In this document: positions 23,889-36,560 of the stretch, one piece after another | How positions within the stretch are numbered: the stretch's first letter is position 1 | Layout: every line of letters begins with the position of its first letter | Assembly (NCBI RefSeq): GCF_051014685.1 | Contig: NW_027478385.1 | Location: 1,240,001-1,304,000, forward strand | Source: Ptiloglossa arizonensis | Lineage: Eukaryota; Arthropoda; Insecta; Hymenoptera; Colletidae | Reading direction: 5' to 3' | Length of the DNA stretch: 64,000 nucleotides | Made by a program: the position numbers and the translations under genes | The notes under the pieces: model-generated | Told to the model about the DNA's origin: nothing | The model's database searches: none | Seen by the model: only the letters and a program-made list of their open reading frames with translations

Positions 23889-26800
23889 GTTCGTCAATCC
23901 GTTCGCGAGATATGGGAGTTTGAAGTTAAGGAATGGTTGAGAAACCTTCAAAATTTTCGCTGGTCTGATACTCGAAACCAATAACTGGAATGGCCTAGGT
24001 CAAAAATACACGTGCCGTTGTAATCGGGCGTGTTTCTGCTTTCAGATGCAATAGGAAATTCTCGAGTTCGTCAATCCGTTCGCGAGATATGGTAGAGTGA
24101 AGTTAAGGAATGGTTGAGAAACCATCAAAATTTTCGCAAGTCTGATACTCGAAACCAATAACTACAAAGGCCTAGGGGAAAAATACACGTACCGTTGTAA
24201 TCGGGCGTGTTTCTGCTTTCAGATGCAATAGGAAATTCTCGAGTTCGTCAATCCGTTCGCGAAATATGGGAGTTTGAAGTTAAGGAATGGTTGAAAAACC
24301 ATCACAATTTTGGCAAGTCTGATACTCGAAACCAATAACTAATATGGCCTAGGCCAAAAATACACGTACCGTTGTAATCGGGCGAGTTTCTGCTTTCAGA
24401 TGCAATAGGAAATTCTCGAGTTCGTCAATCCGTTCGCGAGATATGGGAGTTTGAAGTTAAGGAATGCTTGAGAAACCATCAAAATTTTCGCAACTCTGAT
24501 ACTCGAAACCAATAACTACAATGGCCTAGGGGGGAAATACACACACCATTGTAATCGGGCGAGTTTCCACTTCCAGATGCAACAGGAATTTCTCGAGTTC
24601 GTCATTCCGTTCGCGAGATATGGGAGTTTGAAGTTAAGGAATCGTTGAGAAACCATCAAAATTTTCGCAATTCTGATGCTAGAAACCAATAACTACAATG
24701 GCCTAGGGGAAAAATACACATACCTTTGTAATCGGGCGAGTTTCTGCTTTCAGATGCAACAGGAATTTCTCGAGTTCGTCAATCCGTTCGCGAGATATGG
24801 GAGTTTGAAGTTAAGGAATGGTTGAGAAACCTACAAAATTTTCGCTGGTCTGATACTCGAAACCAATAACTGGAATGGCCTAGGTCAAAAATACACGTGC
24901 CGTTGTAATCGGGCGTGTTTCTGCTTTCAGATGCAATAGGAAATTCTCGAGTTCGTCAATCCGTTCGCGAGATATGGTAGTTCGAAGTTAAGGAATGGTT
25001 GAGAAACCATCAAAATTTTCGCAAGTCTGATACTCGAAACCAATAACTACAATGGCCTAGGGGAAAAATACACATACCGTTGTAATCGGGCGAGTTTCTG
25101 CTGTCAGATGCAACAGGAATTTCACGAGTTCGTCAATTCGTTCGCGAGATATGGGGGTTTGAAGTTAAGGAATGCTTGTGGAACCATCAAAATTATCGCA
25201 AGTCTGATACTCGAAACCAATAACTACAAAGGCCTAGGGGAAAAATACATGTACCGTTGTAATCGGGCGAGTTTCTGCTTTCAGATGCAATAGGAAATTC
25301 TCGAGTACGTCAATCCGTTCGCGAGATATGGGAGTTTGAAGTTAAGGAATGGTTGAAAAACCATCACAATTTTGGCAAGTCTGATACTCGAAACCAATAA
25401 CTACTATGGCCTAGGGCAAAAATACACGTACTGTTGTAATCGGGCGAGTTTCTGCTTTCAGATGCAATAGGTAATTCTCGAGTTCGTCAATCCGTTCGCG
25501 AGATATGGGAGTTTGAAGTTAAGGAATGCTTGAGAAACCATCAAAATTTTCGCAACTCTGATACTCGAAACGAATAACTACAAAGGCATAGGGGAAAAAT
25601 GCACATACCTTTGTAATCGGGCGAGTTTCCACTTCCAGATGCAACAGGAATTTCTCGAGTTCGTCATTCCGTTCGCGAGATATGGGAGTTTGAAATTAAG
25701 GAATGGTTGAGAAACCATCAAAATTTTCGCAATTCTGATGCTAGAAACCAATAACTACAATGGCCTAGGGGAAAAATACACATACCGTTGTAATCGGGCG
25801 AGTTTCTGCTTTCAGATGCAACAGGAATTTCTCGAGTTCGTCAATCCGTTCGCGAGATATGGGAGTTTGAAGTTAAGGAATGGTTGAGAAATCATCAAAA
25901 TTTTCGCAAGCCTGATATACGAATCCAATAACTACAAATGCCTAGGGGAAAAATACACGTACCGTTGTAATCGGGCGAGTTTCTGCTTGCAGATGCAATA
26001 GGAAATTCTCGAGTTTGTCAATCCGTTCGCGAGATATGGTAGTTTGAAGTTAAGGAATGGTTGAGAAACAATCAAAATTTTCGCAAGTCTGATACTCGAA
26101 ACCAATAACTACAATGGCCTAGGGGAAAAATACACATACCGTTGTAATCGGGCGAGTTTCTGCTGTCAGATGCAACAGGAATTTCACGAGTTCGTCAATC
26201 CGTTCGCGAGATATGGGAGTTTGAAGTTAAGGAATGGTTGAAAAACCATCACAATTTTGGCAAGTCTGATACTCGAAACCAATAACTAATATGGCCTAGG
26301 CCAAAAATACACGTACCGTTGTAATCGGGCGAGTTTCTGCTTTCAGATGCAATAGGAAATTCTCGAGTTCGTCAATCCGTTCGCGAGATATGGGAGTTTG
26401 AAGTTAAGGAATGCTTGAGAAACCATCAAAATTTTCGCAACTCTGATACTCGAAACGAATAACTACAAAGGCATAGGGGAAAAATGCACATACCTTTGTA
26501 ATCGGGCGAGTTTCCACTTCCAGATGCAACAGGAATTTCTCGAGTTCGTCATTCCGTTCGCGAGATATGGGAGTTTGAAATTAAGGAATGGTTGAGAAAC
26601 CATCAAAATTTTCGCAATTCTGATGCTAGAAACCAATAACTACAATGGCCTAGGGGAAAAATACACATACCGTTGTAATCGGGCGAGTTTCTGCTTTCAG
26701 ATGCAACAGGAATTTCTCGAGTTCGTCAATCCGTTCGCGAGATATGGGAGTTTGAAGTTAAGGAATGGTTGAGAAATCATCAAAATTTTCGCAAGCCTGA

Positions 26801-27108
26801 TATACGAATCCAATAACTACAAATGCCTAGGGGAAAAATACACGTACCGTTGTAATCGGGCGAGTTTCTGCTTGCAGATGCAATAGGAAATTCTCGAGTT
26901 TGTCAATCCGTTCGCGAGATATGGTAGTTTGAAGTTAAGGAATGGTTGAGAAACAATCAAAATTTTCGCAAGTCTGATACTCGAAACCAATAACTACAAT
27001 GGCCTAGGGGAAAAATACACATACCGTTGTAATCGGGCGAGTTTCTGCTGTCAGATGCAACAGGAATTTCACGAGTTCGTCAATCCGTTCGCGAGATATG
27101 GGAGTTTG
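23889..27108 (+). repeat. Transition region with a new monomer set
   Basis: Units differ abruptly from the HOR to the left: GGCCTAGGTC, GTGCCGTTG, GGCGTGTTTC, AATTTTGGCAAG and GGTTGAAAAACC appear. The 10-bp palindrome GGCCTAGGCC occurs near 24346 and 26293. These units recur to the right up to about 53 kb, so this is the left edge of a second sequence domain rather than an isolated insert. Confidence 0.8.
25322..27107 (+). repeat. 5-mer (885-bp) tandem duplication
   Basis: Copy 1 is about 25322-26206 and copy 2 about 26207-27107. Shared rare variants are GATATACGAATCC (25914/26799), TTGCAGATGC, GAGAAACAATC and GTTTGAAATTAAGG. Differences cluster at the left end (CTACTATGGCCTAGGG versus CTAATATGGCCTAGGCC). 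Confidence 0.88.
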
Positions 27109-30100
27109 AATTTAAGGAATGCTTGAGAAACCATCAAAATTATCGCAAGTCTGATACTCGAAACCAATAACTACAAAGGCCTAGGGGAAAAATACACATA
27201 CCGTTGTAATCGGGCGAGTTTCTGCTTTCAGGTGCAACAGGTATTTCTCGAGTTCGTCAATCCGTTCGCGAGATATGGGAGTTTGAAGTTAAGGAATGTT
27301 TGAGAAACCATCAAAATTATCGCAAGTCTGATACTCGAAACCAATAACTACAAAGGCCTAGGGGAAAAATACACGTACCGTTGTAATCGGGCGTGTTTCT
27401 GCTTTCAGATGCAATAGGAAATTCTCGAGTTCGTCAATCCGTTCGCGAGATATGGGAGTTTGAAGTTAAGGAATGCTTGAGAAACCATCAAAATTTTCGC
27501 AACTCTGATACTCGAAACCAATAACTACAATGGCCTAGGGGGAAAATACACACACCATTGTAATCGTGCGAGTTTCTACTTTCAGATGCAACAGGAATTT
27601 CTCGAGTTCGTCATTCCGTTCGCGAGATATGGGAGTTTGAAGTTAAGGAATGGTAGAGAAACCATCAAAATTTTCGCAAGTCTCATACTCGAAACCAATA
27701 ACTACAAAGGCATAGGGGAAAAATGCACATACCTTTGTAATCGGGCGAGTTTCCACTTCCAGATGCAACAGGAATTTCTCGAGTTCGTCATTCCGTTCGC
27801 GAGATATGGGAGTTTGATGTTAAGGAATGGTTGAGAAACCATCAAAATTTTCGCAATTCTGATGCTAGAAACCAATAACTACAATGGCCTAGGGGAAAAA
27901 TACACATACCGTTGTAATCGGGCGAGTTTCTGCTTTCAGATGCAACAGGAATTTCTCGAGTTCGTCAATCCGTTCGCGAGATATGGGAGTTTGAAGTTAA
28001 GGAATGGTTGAGAAATCGTCAAAATTTTCGCAAGCCTGATACACGAATCCAATAACTACAAATGCCTAGGGGAAAAATACACGTACCGTTGTAATCGGGC
28101 TAGTTTCTGCTTCCAGATGCAATAGGAAATTCTCGAGTTTGTCAATCCGTTCGCGAGATGTGGTAGTTTGAAGTTAAGGAATGGTTGAGAAACAATCAAA
28201 ATTTTCGCAAGTCTGATACTCGAAACCAATAACTACAATGGCCTAGGGGAAAAATACACATACCGTTGTAATCGGGCGAGTTTCTGCTGTCAGATGCAAC
28301 AGGAATTTCACGAGTTCGTCAATCCGTTCGCGAGATATGGGAGTTTGAATTTAAGGAATGCTTGAGAAACCATCAAAATTATCGCAAATCTGATACTCGA
28401 AACCAATAACTACAAAGGCCTAGGGGAAAAATACACATACCGTTGTAATCGGGCGAGTTTCTGCTTTCAGGTGCAACAGGTATTTCTCGAGTTCGTCAAT
28501 CCGTTCGCGAGATATGGGAGTTTGAAGTTAAGGAATGTTTGAGAAACCATCAAAATTATCGCAAGTCTGATACTCGAAACCAATAACTACAAAGGCCTAG
28601 GGGAAAAATACACGTACCGTTGTAATCGGGCGTGTTTCTGCTTTCAGATGCAATAGGAAATTCTCGAGTTCGTCAATCCGTTCGCGAGATATGGGAGTTT
28701 GAAGTTAAGGAATGCTTGAGAAACCATCAAAATTTTCGCAACTCTGATACTCGAAACCAATAACTACAATGGCCTAGGGGGAAAATACACACACCATTGT
28801 AATCGTGCGAGTTTCTACTTTCAGATGCAACAGGAATTTCTCGAGTTCGTCATTCCGTTCGCGAGATATGGGAGTTTGAAGTTAAGGAATGGTAGAGAAA
28901 CCATCAAAATTTTCGCAAGTCTCATACTCGAAACCAATAACTACAAAGGCATAGGGGAAAAATGCACATACCTTTGTAATCGGGCGAGTTTCCACTTCCA
29001 GATGCAACAGGAATTTCTCGAGTTCGTCATTCCGTTCGCGAGATATGGGAGTTTGAAGTTAAGGAATGGTTGAGAAACCATCAAAATTTTCGCAATTCTG
29101 ATGCTAGAAACCAATAACTACAATGGCATAGGGGAAAAATACACATACCGTTGTAATCGAGCGAGTTTCTGCTTTCAGATGCAACAGGAATTTCTCGAGT
29201 TCGTCAATCCGTTCGCGAGATATGGGAGTTTGAAGTTAAGGAATGGTTGAGAAATCATCAAAATTTTCGCAAGCCTGATACACGAATCCAATAACTACAA
29301 ATGCCTAGGGGAAAAATACACGTACCGTTGTAATCGGGCCAGTTTCTGCTTCCAGATGCAATAGGAAATTCTCGAGTTTGTCAATCCGTTCGCGAGATGT
29401 GGTAGTTTGAAGTTAAGGAATGGTTGAGAAACCATCAAAATTTTCGCAAGTCTGATACTCGAAACCAATAACTACAATGGCCTAGGGTAAAAATACACAT
29501 ACCGTTGTAATCGGGCGAGTTTCTGCTGTCAGATGCAACAGGAATTTCACGAGTTCGTCAATTCGTACGCGAGATATGGGAGTTTGAAGTTAAGGAATGC
29601 TTGAGAAACCATCAAAATTATCGCAAGTCTGATACTCGAAACCAATAACCACAAAGGCCTAGGAGAAAAATACACGTACCGTTGTAATCGGGCGAGTTTC
29701 TGCTTTCAGATGCAATAGGAAATTCTCGAGTTCGTCATTCCGTTCGCGAGATATGGGAGTTTGAAGTTAAGGAATGGTTGAGAAACCATCAAAATTTTCG
29801 CAAGTCTCATACTCGAAACCAATAATTACAAAGGCATAGGGGAAAAATGCACATACCTTTGTAATCGGGCGAGTTTCCACTTCCAGATGCAACAGGAATT
29901 TCTCGAGTTCGTCATTCCGTTCGCGAGATATGGGAGTTTGAAGTTAAGGAACGGTTGAGAAACCATCAAAATTTTCGCAATTCTGATACTCGAAACCAAT
30001 AAATACTATGGCCTAGGGCAAAAATGCACATACCGTTGAAATCGGACGAGTTTCTGCTTTCTGATGCAACAGGAATTTCTCGAGTTCGTCATTCCGTTCG

Positions 30101-33100
30101 CGAGATATGGGAGTTTGAAGTTAAGGAATGGTTGAGAAACCATCAAAATTTTCGCAAGTCTGATACTCGAAACCAATAACTACAAAGGCCTAGGGGAAAA
30201 ATACACGTACCGTTGTAATCGGGCGTGTTTCTGCTTTCAGATGCAATAGGAATTTCTCGAGTTCGTCAATCCGTTCGCGAGATATGGGAGTTTGGAGTTA
30301 AGGAATGGTTGAGAAACCTTCAAAATTTTCGCTGGTCTGATACTCGAAACCAATAACTGGAATGGCCTAGGTCAAAAATACACGTGCCGTTGTAATCGGG
30401 CGTGTTTCTGCTTTCAGATGCAATAGGAAATTCTCGAGTTCGTCAATCCGTTCGCGAGATATGGTAGAGTGAAGTTAAGGAATGGTTGAGAAACCATCAA
30501 AATTTTCGCAAGTCTGATACTCGAAACCAATAACTACAAAGGCCTAGGGGAAAAATACACGTACCGTTGTAATCGGGCGTGTTTCTGCTTTCAGATGCAA
30601 TAGGAAATTCTCGAGTTCGTCAATCCGTTCGCGAAATATGGGAGTTTGAAGTTAAGGAATGGTTGAAAAACCATCACAATTTTGGCAAGTCTGATACTCG
30701 AAACCAATAACTACTATGGCCTAGGCCAAAAATACACATACCGTTGTAATCGGGCGAGTTTCTGCTTTCAGGTGCAACAGGTATTTCTCGAGTTCGTCAA
30801 TCCGTTCGCGAGATATGGGAGTTTGAAGTTAAGGAATGTTTGAGAAACCATCAAAATTATCGCAAGTCTGATACTCGAAACCAATAACTACAAAGGCCTA
30901 GGGGAAAAATACACGTACCGTTGTAATCGGGCGTGTTTCTGCTTTCAGATGCAATAGGAAATTCTCGAGTTCGTCAATCCGTTCGCGAGATATGGGAGTT
31001 TGAAGTTAAGGAATGCTTGAGAAACCATCAAAATTTTCGCAACTCTGATACTCGAAACCAATAACTACAATGGCCTAGGGGGAAAATACACACACCATTG
31101 TAATCGTGCGAGTTTCTACTTTCAGATGCAAAAGGAATTTCTCGAGTTCGTCATTCCGTTCGCGAGATATGGGAGTTTGAAGTTAAGGAATGGTAGAGAA
31201 ACCATCAAAATTTTCGCAAGTCTCATACTCGAAACCAATAACTACAAAGGCATAGGGGAACAATGCACATACCTTTGTAATCGGGCGAGTTTCCACTTCC
31301 AGATGCAACAGGAATATCTCGAGTTCGTCATTCCGTTCGCGAGATATGGGAGTTTGAAGTTAAGGAATGGTTGAGAAACCATCAAAATTTTCGCAATTCT
31401 GATGCTAGAAACCAATAACTACAATGGCCTAGGGGAAAAATACACATACCGTTGTAATCGGGCGAGTTTCTGCTTTCAGATGCAACAGGAATTTCTCGAG
31501 TTCGTCAATCCGTTCGCGAGATATGGGAGTTTGAAGTTAAGGAATGGTTGAGAAATCATCAAAATTTTCGCAAGCCTGATACACGAATCCAATAACTACA
31601 AATGCCTAGGGGAAAAATACACGTACCGTTGTAATCGGGCTAGTTTCTGCTTCCAGATGCAATAGGAAATTCTCGAGTTTGTCAATCCGTTCGCGAGATG
31701 TGGTAGTTTGAAGTTAAGGAATGGTTGAGAAACCATCAAAATTTTCGCAAGTCTGATACTCGAAACCAATAACTACAATGGCCTAGGGCAAAAATGCACA
31801 TACCGTTGAAATCGGACGAGTTTCTGCTTTCTGATGCAACAGGAATTTCACGAGTTCGTCAATCCGTTCGCGAGATATGGGAGTTTGAATTTAAGGAATG
31901 CTTGAGAAACCATCAAAATTATCGCAAGTCTGATACTCGAAACCAATAACTACAAAGGCCTAGGGGAAAAATACACATACCGTTGTAATCGGGCGAGTTT
32001 CTGCTTTCAGGTGCAACAGTTATTTCTCGAGTTCGTCAATCCGTTCGCGAGATATGGGAGTTTGAAGTTAAGGAATGTTTGAGAAACCATCAAAATTATC
32101 GCAAGTCTGATACTCGAAACCAATAACTACAAAGGCCTAGGGGAAAAATACACGTACCGTTGTAATCGGGCGTGTTTCTGCTTTCAGATGCAATAGGAAA
32201 TTCTCGAGTTCGTCAATCCGTTCGCGAGATATGGGAGTTTGAAGTTAAGGAATGCTTGAGAAACCATCAAAATTTTCGCAACTCTGATACTCGAAACCAC
32301 TAACTACAATGGCCTAGGGGGAAAATACACACACCATTGTAATCGTGCGAGTTTCTACTTTCAGATGCAACAGGAATTTCTCGAGTTCGTCATTCCGTTC
32401 GCGAGATATGGGAGTTTGAAGTTAAGGAATGGTAGAGAAACCATCAAAATTTTCGCAAGTCTCATACTCGAAACCAATAACTACAAAGGCATGGGGGAAA
32501 AATGCACATACCTTTGTAATCGGGCGAGTTTCCACTTCCAGATGCAACAGGAATTTCTCGAGTTCGTCATTCCGTTCGCGAGATATGGGAGTTTGATGTT
32601 AAGGAATGGTTGAGAAACCATCAAAATTTTCGCAATTCTGATGCTAGAAACCAATAACTACAATGGCCTAGGGGAAAAATACACATACCGTTGTAATCGG
32701 GCGAGTTTCTGCTTTCAGATGCAACAGGAATTTCTCGAGTTCGTCAATCCGTTCGCGAGATATGGGAGTTTGAAGTTAAGGAATGGTTGAGAAATCATCA
32801 AAATTTTCGCAAGCCTGATACACGAATCCAATAACTACAAATGCCTAGGGGAAAAATACACGTACCGTTGTAATCGGGCTAGTTTCTGCTTCCAGATGCA
32901 ATAGGAAATTCTCGAGTTTGTCAATCCGTTCGCGAGATGTGGTAGTTTGAAGTTAAGGAATGGTTGAGAAACAATCAAAATTTTCGCAAGTCTGATACTC
33001 GAAACCAATAACTACAATGGCCTAGGGGAAAAATACACATACCGTTGTAATCGGGCGAGTTTCTGCTGTCAGATGCAACAGGAATTTCACGAGTTCGTCA

Positions 33101-33603
33101 ATCCGTTCGCGCGATATGGGAGTTTGAATTTAAGGAATGCTTGAGAAACCATCAAAATTATCGCAAGTCTGATACTCGAAACCAATAACTACAAAGGCCT
33201 AGGGGAAAAATACACATACCGTTGTAATCGGGCGAGTTTCTGCTTTCAGGTGCAACAGGTATTTCTCGAGTTCGTCAATCCGTTCGCGAGATATGGGAGT
33301 TTGAAGTTAAGGAATGTTTGAGAAACCATCAAAATTATCGCAAGTCTGATACTCGAAACCAATAACTACAAAGGCCTAGGGGAAAAATACACGTACCGTT
33401 GTAATCGGGCGTGTTTCTGCTTTCAGATGCAATAGGAAATTCTCGAGTTCGTCAATCCGTTCGCGAGATATGGGAGTTTGAAGTTAAGGAATGCTTGAGA
33501 AACCATCAAAATTTTCGCAACTCTGATACTCGAAACCAATAACTACAATGGCCTAGGGGGAAAATACACACACCATTGTAATCGTGCGAGTTTCTACTTT
33601 CAG
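27109..33603 (+). repeat. 7-mer HOR domain (1239-bp period), interrupted
   Basis: The marker CAGGTGCAACAG, a change of the usual CAGATG, lies at 27231, 28470, 30771, 32010 and 33249, with spacings of 7, 13, 7 and 7 units. The first two and last three copies share further rare variants: GAATTTAAGGAATGC, GAATGTTTGAG, TCGTGCGAG, GGTAGAGAAACC and GAGATGTGGTAG. The 13-unit gap is 7 + 6. It reflects replacement of part of the second copy by module X at about 29.4-30.7 kb. Confidence 0.88.
29400..31250 (+). repeat. Module X, first occurrence, in a 30-mer-spaced segment
   Basis: Diagnostic units in order: AATTCGTACGCGAG, AACCACAAAGGCCTAGGAG, AATAATTACAAAGG, GAACGGTTGAG, AATAAATACTATGG with GAAATCGGACGAG, then GTTTGGAGTTAAGG with GGCCTAGGTC. 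The segment recurs 5310 bp (30 units) downstream to about 36560, including the private GCAAAAGGAATTTC at 31129/36439. About 160 bp near 30.1-30.25 kb do not match 35.4-35.55 kb, which suggests a small conversion tract. Confidence 0.82.
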
Positions 33604-34709
33604 ATGCAACAGGAATTTCTCGAGTTCGTCATTCCGTTCGCGAGATATGGGAGTTTGAAGTTAAGGAATGGTTGAGAAACCCTCACAATTTTCGCAAGTC
33701 TGATACTCGAAACCAATAACTGGAATGGCCTAGGGGAAAAGTACACACAACATTGTAATCGGGCGAGTTTCCACTTTCAGATGCAACAGGAATTTCTCGA
33801 GTTCGTCATTCCGTTCGCGAGATATGGGAGTTTGAAGTTAAGGAATGGTTGAGAAACCCTCACAATTTTCGCAAGTCTGATACTCGAAACCAATATCTAC
33901 TATGGCCTGGGGCAAAAATACACGTACCGTTGTAATCGGGCGAGTTTCTGCTGTCAGATGCAACAGGAACTTCTCGAGTTCGTCAATCCGTTCGCGAGAT
34001 ATGGGAGTTTGAAGTTAAGGAATGGTTGAGAAACCATCAAAATTATCGCAAGTCTGATTCTCGAAACCAATAACTACAAAGGCCTAGGGGAAAAATACAC
34101 GTACCGTTGTAATCGGGCGAGTTTCTGCTTTCAGATGCAATAGGAAATTCTCGAGTTCGTCATTCCGTTCGCGAGATATGGGAGTTTGAAGTTAAGGAAT
34201 GGTAGAGAAACCATCAAAATTTTCGCAAGTCTCATACTCGAAACCAATAACTACAAAGGCATAGGGGAAAAATGCACATACCTTTGTAATCGGGCGAGTT
34301 TCCACTTCCAGATGCAACAGGAATTTCTCGAGTTCGTCATTCCGTTCGCGAGATATGGGAGTTTGAAGTTAAGGAATGGTTGAGAAACCATCAAAATTTT
34401 CGCAATTCTGATGCTAGAAACCAATAACTACAATGGCCTAGGGGAAAAATACACATACCGTTGTAATCGGGCGAGTTTCTGCTTTCAGATGCAACAGGAA
34501 TTTCTCGAGTTCGTCAATCCGTTCGCGAGATATGGGAGTTTGAAGTTAAGGAATGGTTGAGAAATCATCAAAATTTTCGCAAGCCTGATACACGAATCCA
34601 ATAACTACAAATGCCTAGGGGAAAAATACACGTACCGTTGTAATCGGGCTAGTTTCTGCTTCCAGATGCAATAGGAAATTCTCGAGTTTGTCAATCCGTT
34701 CGCGAGATG
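33604..34709 (+). repeat. Link region between 7-mer HOR and second module X
   Basis: About six units including a near-dimer with GAGAAACCCTCACAATTTTC (33680 and 33857) and otherwise 7-mer-type units (GGTAGAG, GAAATCATC, GAGATGTGGTAG). No independent period is visible. Confidence 0.7.
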
Positions 34710-36560
34710 TGGTAGTTTGAAGTTAAGGAATGGTTGAGAAACCATCAAAATTTTCGCAAGTCTGATACTCGAAACCAATAACTACAATGGCCTAGGGTAA
34801 AAATACACATACCGTTGTAATCGGGCGAGTTTCTGCTGTCAGATGCAACAGGAATTTCACGAGTTCGTCAATTCGTAAGCGAGATATGGGAGTTTGAAGT
34901 TAAGGAATGCTTGAGAAACCATCAAAATTATCGCAAGTCTGATACTCGAAACCAATAACCACAAAGGCCTAGGAGAAAAATACACGTACCGTTGTAATCG
35001 GGCGAGTTTCTGCTTTCTGATGCAATAGGAAATTCTCGAGTTCGTCATTCCGTTCGCGAGATATGGGAGTTTGAAGTTAAGGAATGGTTGAGAAACCATC
35101 AAAATTTTCGCAAGTCTCATACTCGAAACCAATAATTACAAAGGCATAGGGGAAAAATGCACATACCTTTGTAATCGGGCGAGTTTCCACTTCCAGATGC
35201 AACAGGAATTTCTCGAGTTCGTCATTCCGTTCGCGAGATATGGGAGTTTGAAGTTAAGGAACGGTTGAGAAACCATCAAAATTTTCGCAATTCTGATACT
35301 CGGAACCAATAAATACTATGGCCTAGGGCAAAAATGCACATACCGTTGAAATCGGACGAGTTTCTGCTTTCTGATGCAACAGGAATTTCTCGAGTTCGTC
35401 ATTCCGTTCGCGAGATATGGGAGTTTGAAGTTAAGGAATGGTTGAGAAACCATCAAAATTTTCGCAATTCTGATGCTAGAAACCAATAACTACAATGGCC
35501 TAGGGGAAAAATACACATACCGTTGTAATCGGGCGAGCTTCTGCTTTCAGATGCAACAGGAATTTCTCGAGTTCGTCAATCCGTTCGCGAGATATGGGAG
35601 TTTGGAGTTAAGGAATGGTTGAGAAACCTTCAAAATTTTCGCTGGTCTGATACTCGAAACCAATAACTGGAATGGCCTAGGTCAAAAATACACGTGCCGT
35701 TGTAATCGGGCGTGTTTCTGCTTTCAGATGCAATAGGAAATTCTCGAGTTCGTCAATCCGTTCGCGAGATATGGTAGAGTGAAGTTAAGGAATGGTTGAG
35801 AAACCATCAAAATTTTCGCAAGTCTGATACTCGAAACCAATAACTACAAAGGCCTAGGGGAAAAATACACGTACCGTTGTAATCGGGCGTGTTTCTGCTT
35901 TCAGATGCAATAGGAAATTCTCGAGTTCGTCAATCCGTTCGCGAAATATGGGAGTTTGAAGTTAAGGAATGGTTGAAAAACCATCACAATTTTGGCAAGT
36001 CTGATACTCGAAACCAATAACTACTATGGCCTAGGCCAAAAATACACATACCGTTGTAATCGGGCGAGTTTCTGCTTTCAGGTGCAACAGGTATTTCTCG
36101 AGTTCGTCAATCCGTTCGCGAGATATGGGAGTTTGAAGTTAAGGAATGTTTGAGAAACCATCAAAATTATCGCAAGTCTGATACTCGAAACCAATAACTA
36201 CAAAGGCCTAGGGGAAAAATACACGTACCGTTGTAATCGGGCGTGTTTCTGCTTTCAGATGCAATAGGAAATTCTCGAGTTCGTCAATCCGTTCGCGAGA
36301 TATGGGAGTTTGAGGTTAAGGAATGCTTGAGAAACCATCAAAATTTTCGCAACTCTGATACTCGAAACCAATAACTACAATGGCCTAGGGGGAAAATACA
36401 CACACCATTGTAATCGTGCGAGTTGCTACTTTCAGATGCAAAAGGAATTTCTCGAGTTCGTCATTCCGTTCGCGAGATATGGGAGTTTGAAGTTAAGGAA
36501 TGGTAGAGAAACCATCAAAATTTTCGCAAGTCTCATACTCGAAACCAATAACTACAAAGG
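34710..36560 (+). repeat. Module X, second occurrence
   Basis: This is the partner of 29.4-31.25 kb at a 5310-bp offset. GTAAGCGAG replaces GTACGCGAG near 34875. GTTTGGAGTTAAGG lies at 35600. Identity is lost near 36565, where GCATAGGGGAAAAATACACATAACC replaces the corresponding GCACATACC version. Confidence 0.82.

Noticed and set aside
34857..35132. Minus-strand frames of 69-107 codons (for example here, 49528-49851 and 55900-56193)
   Set aside because: They are the reverse complement of the same satellite units and repeat with the unit period. Nothing suggests a protein.
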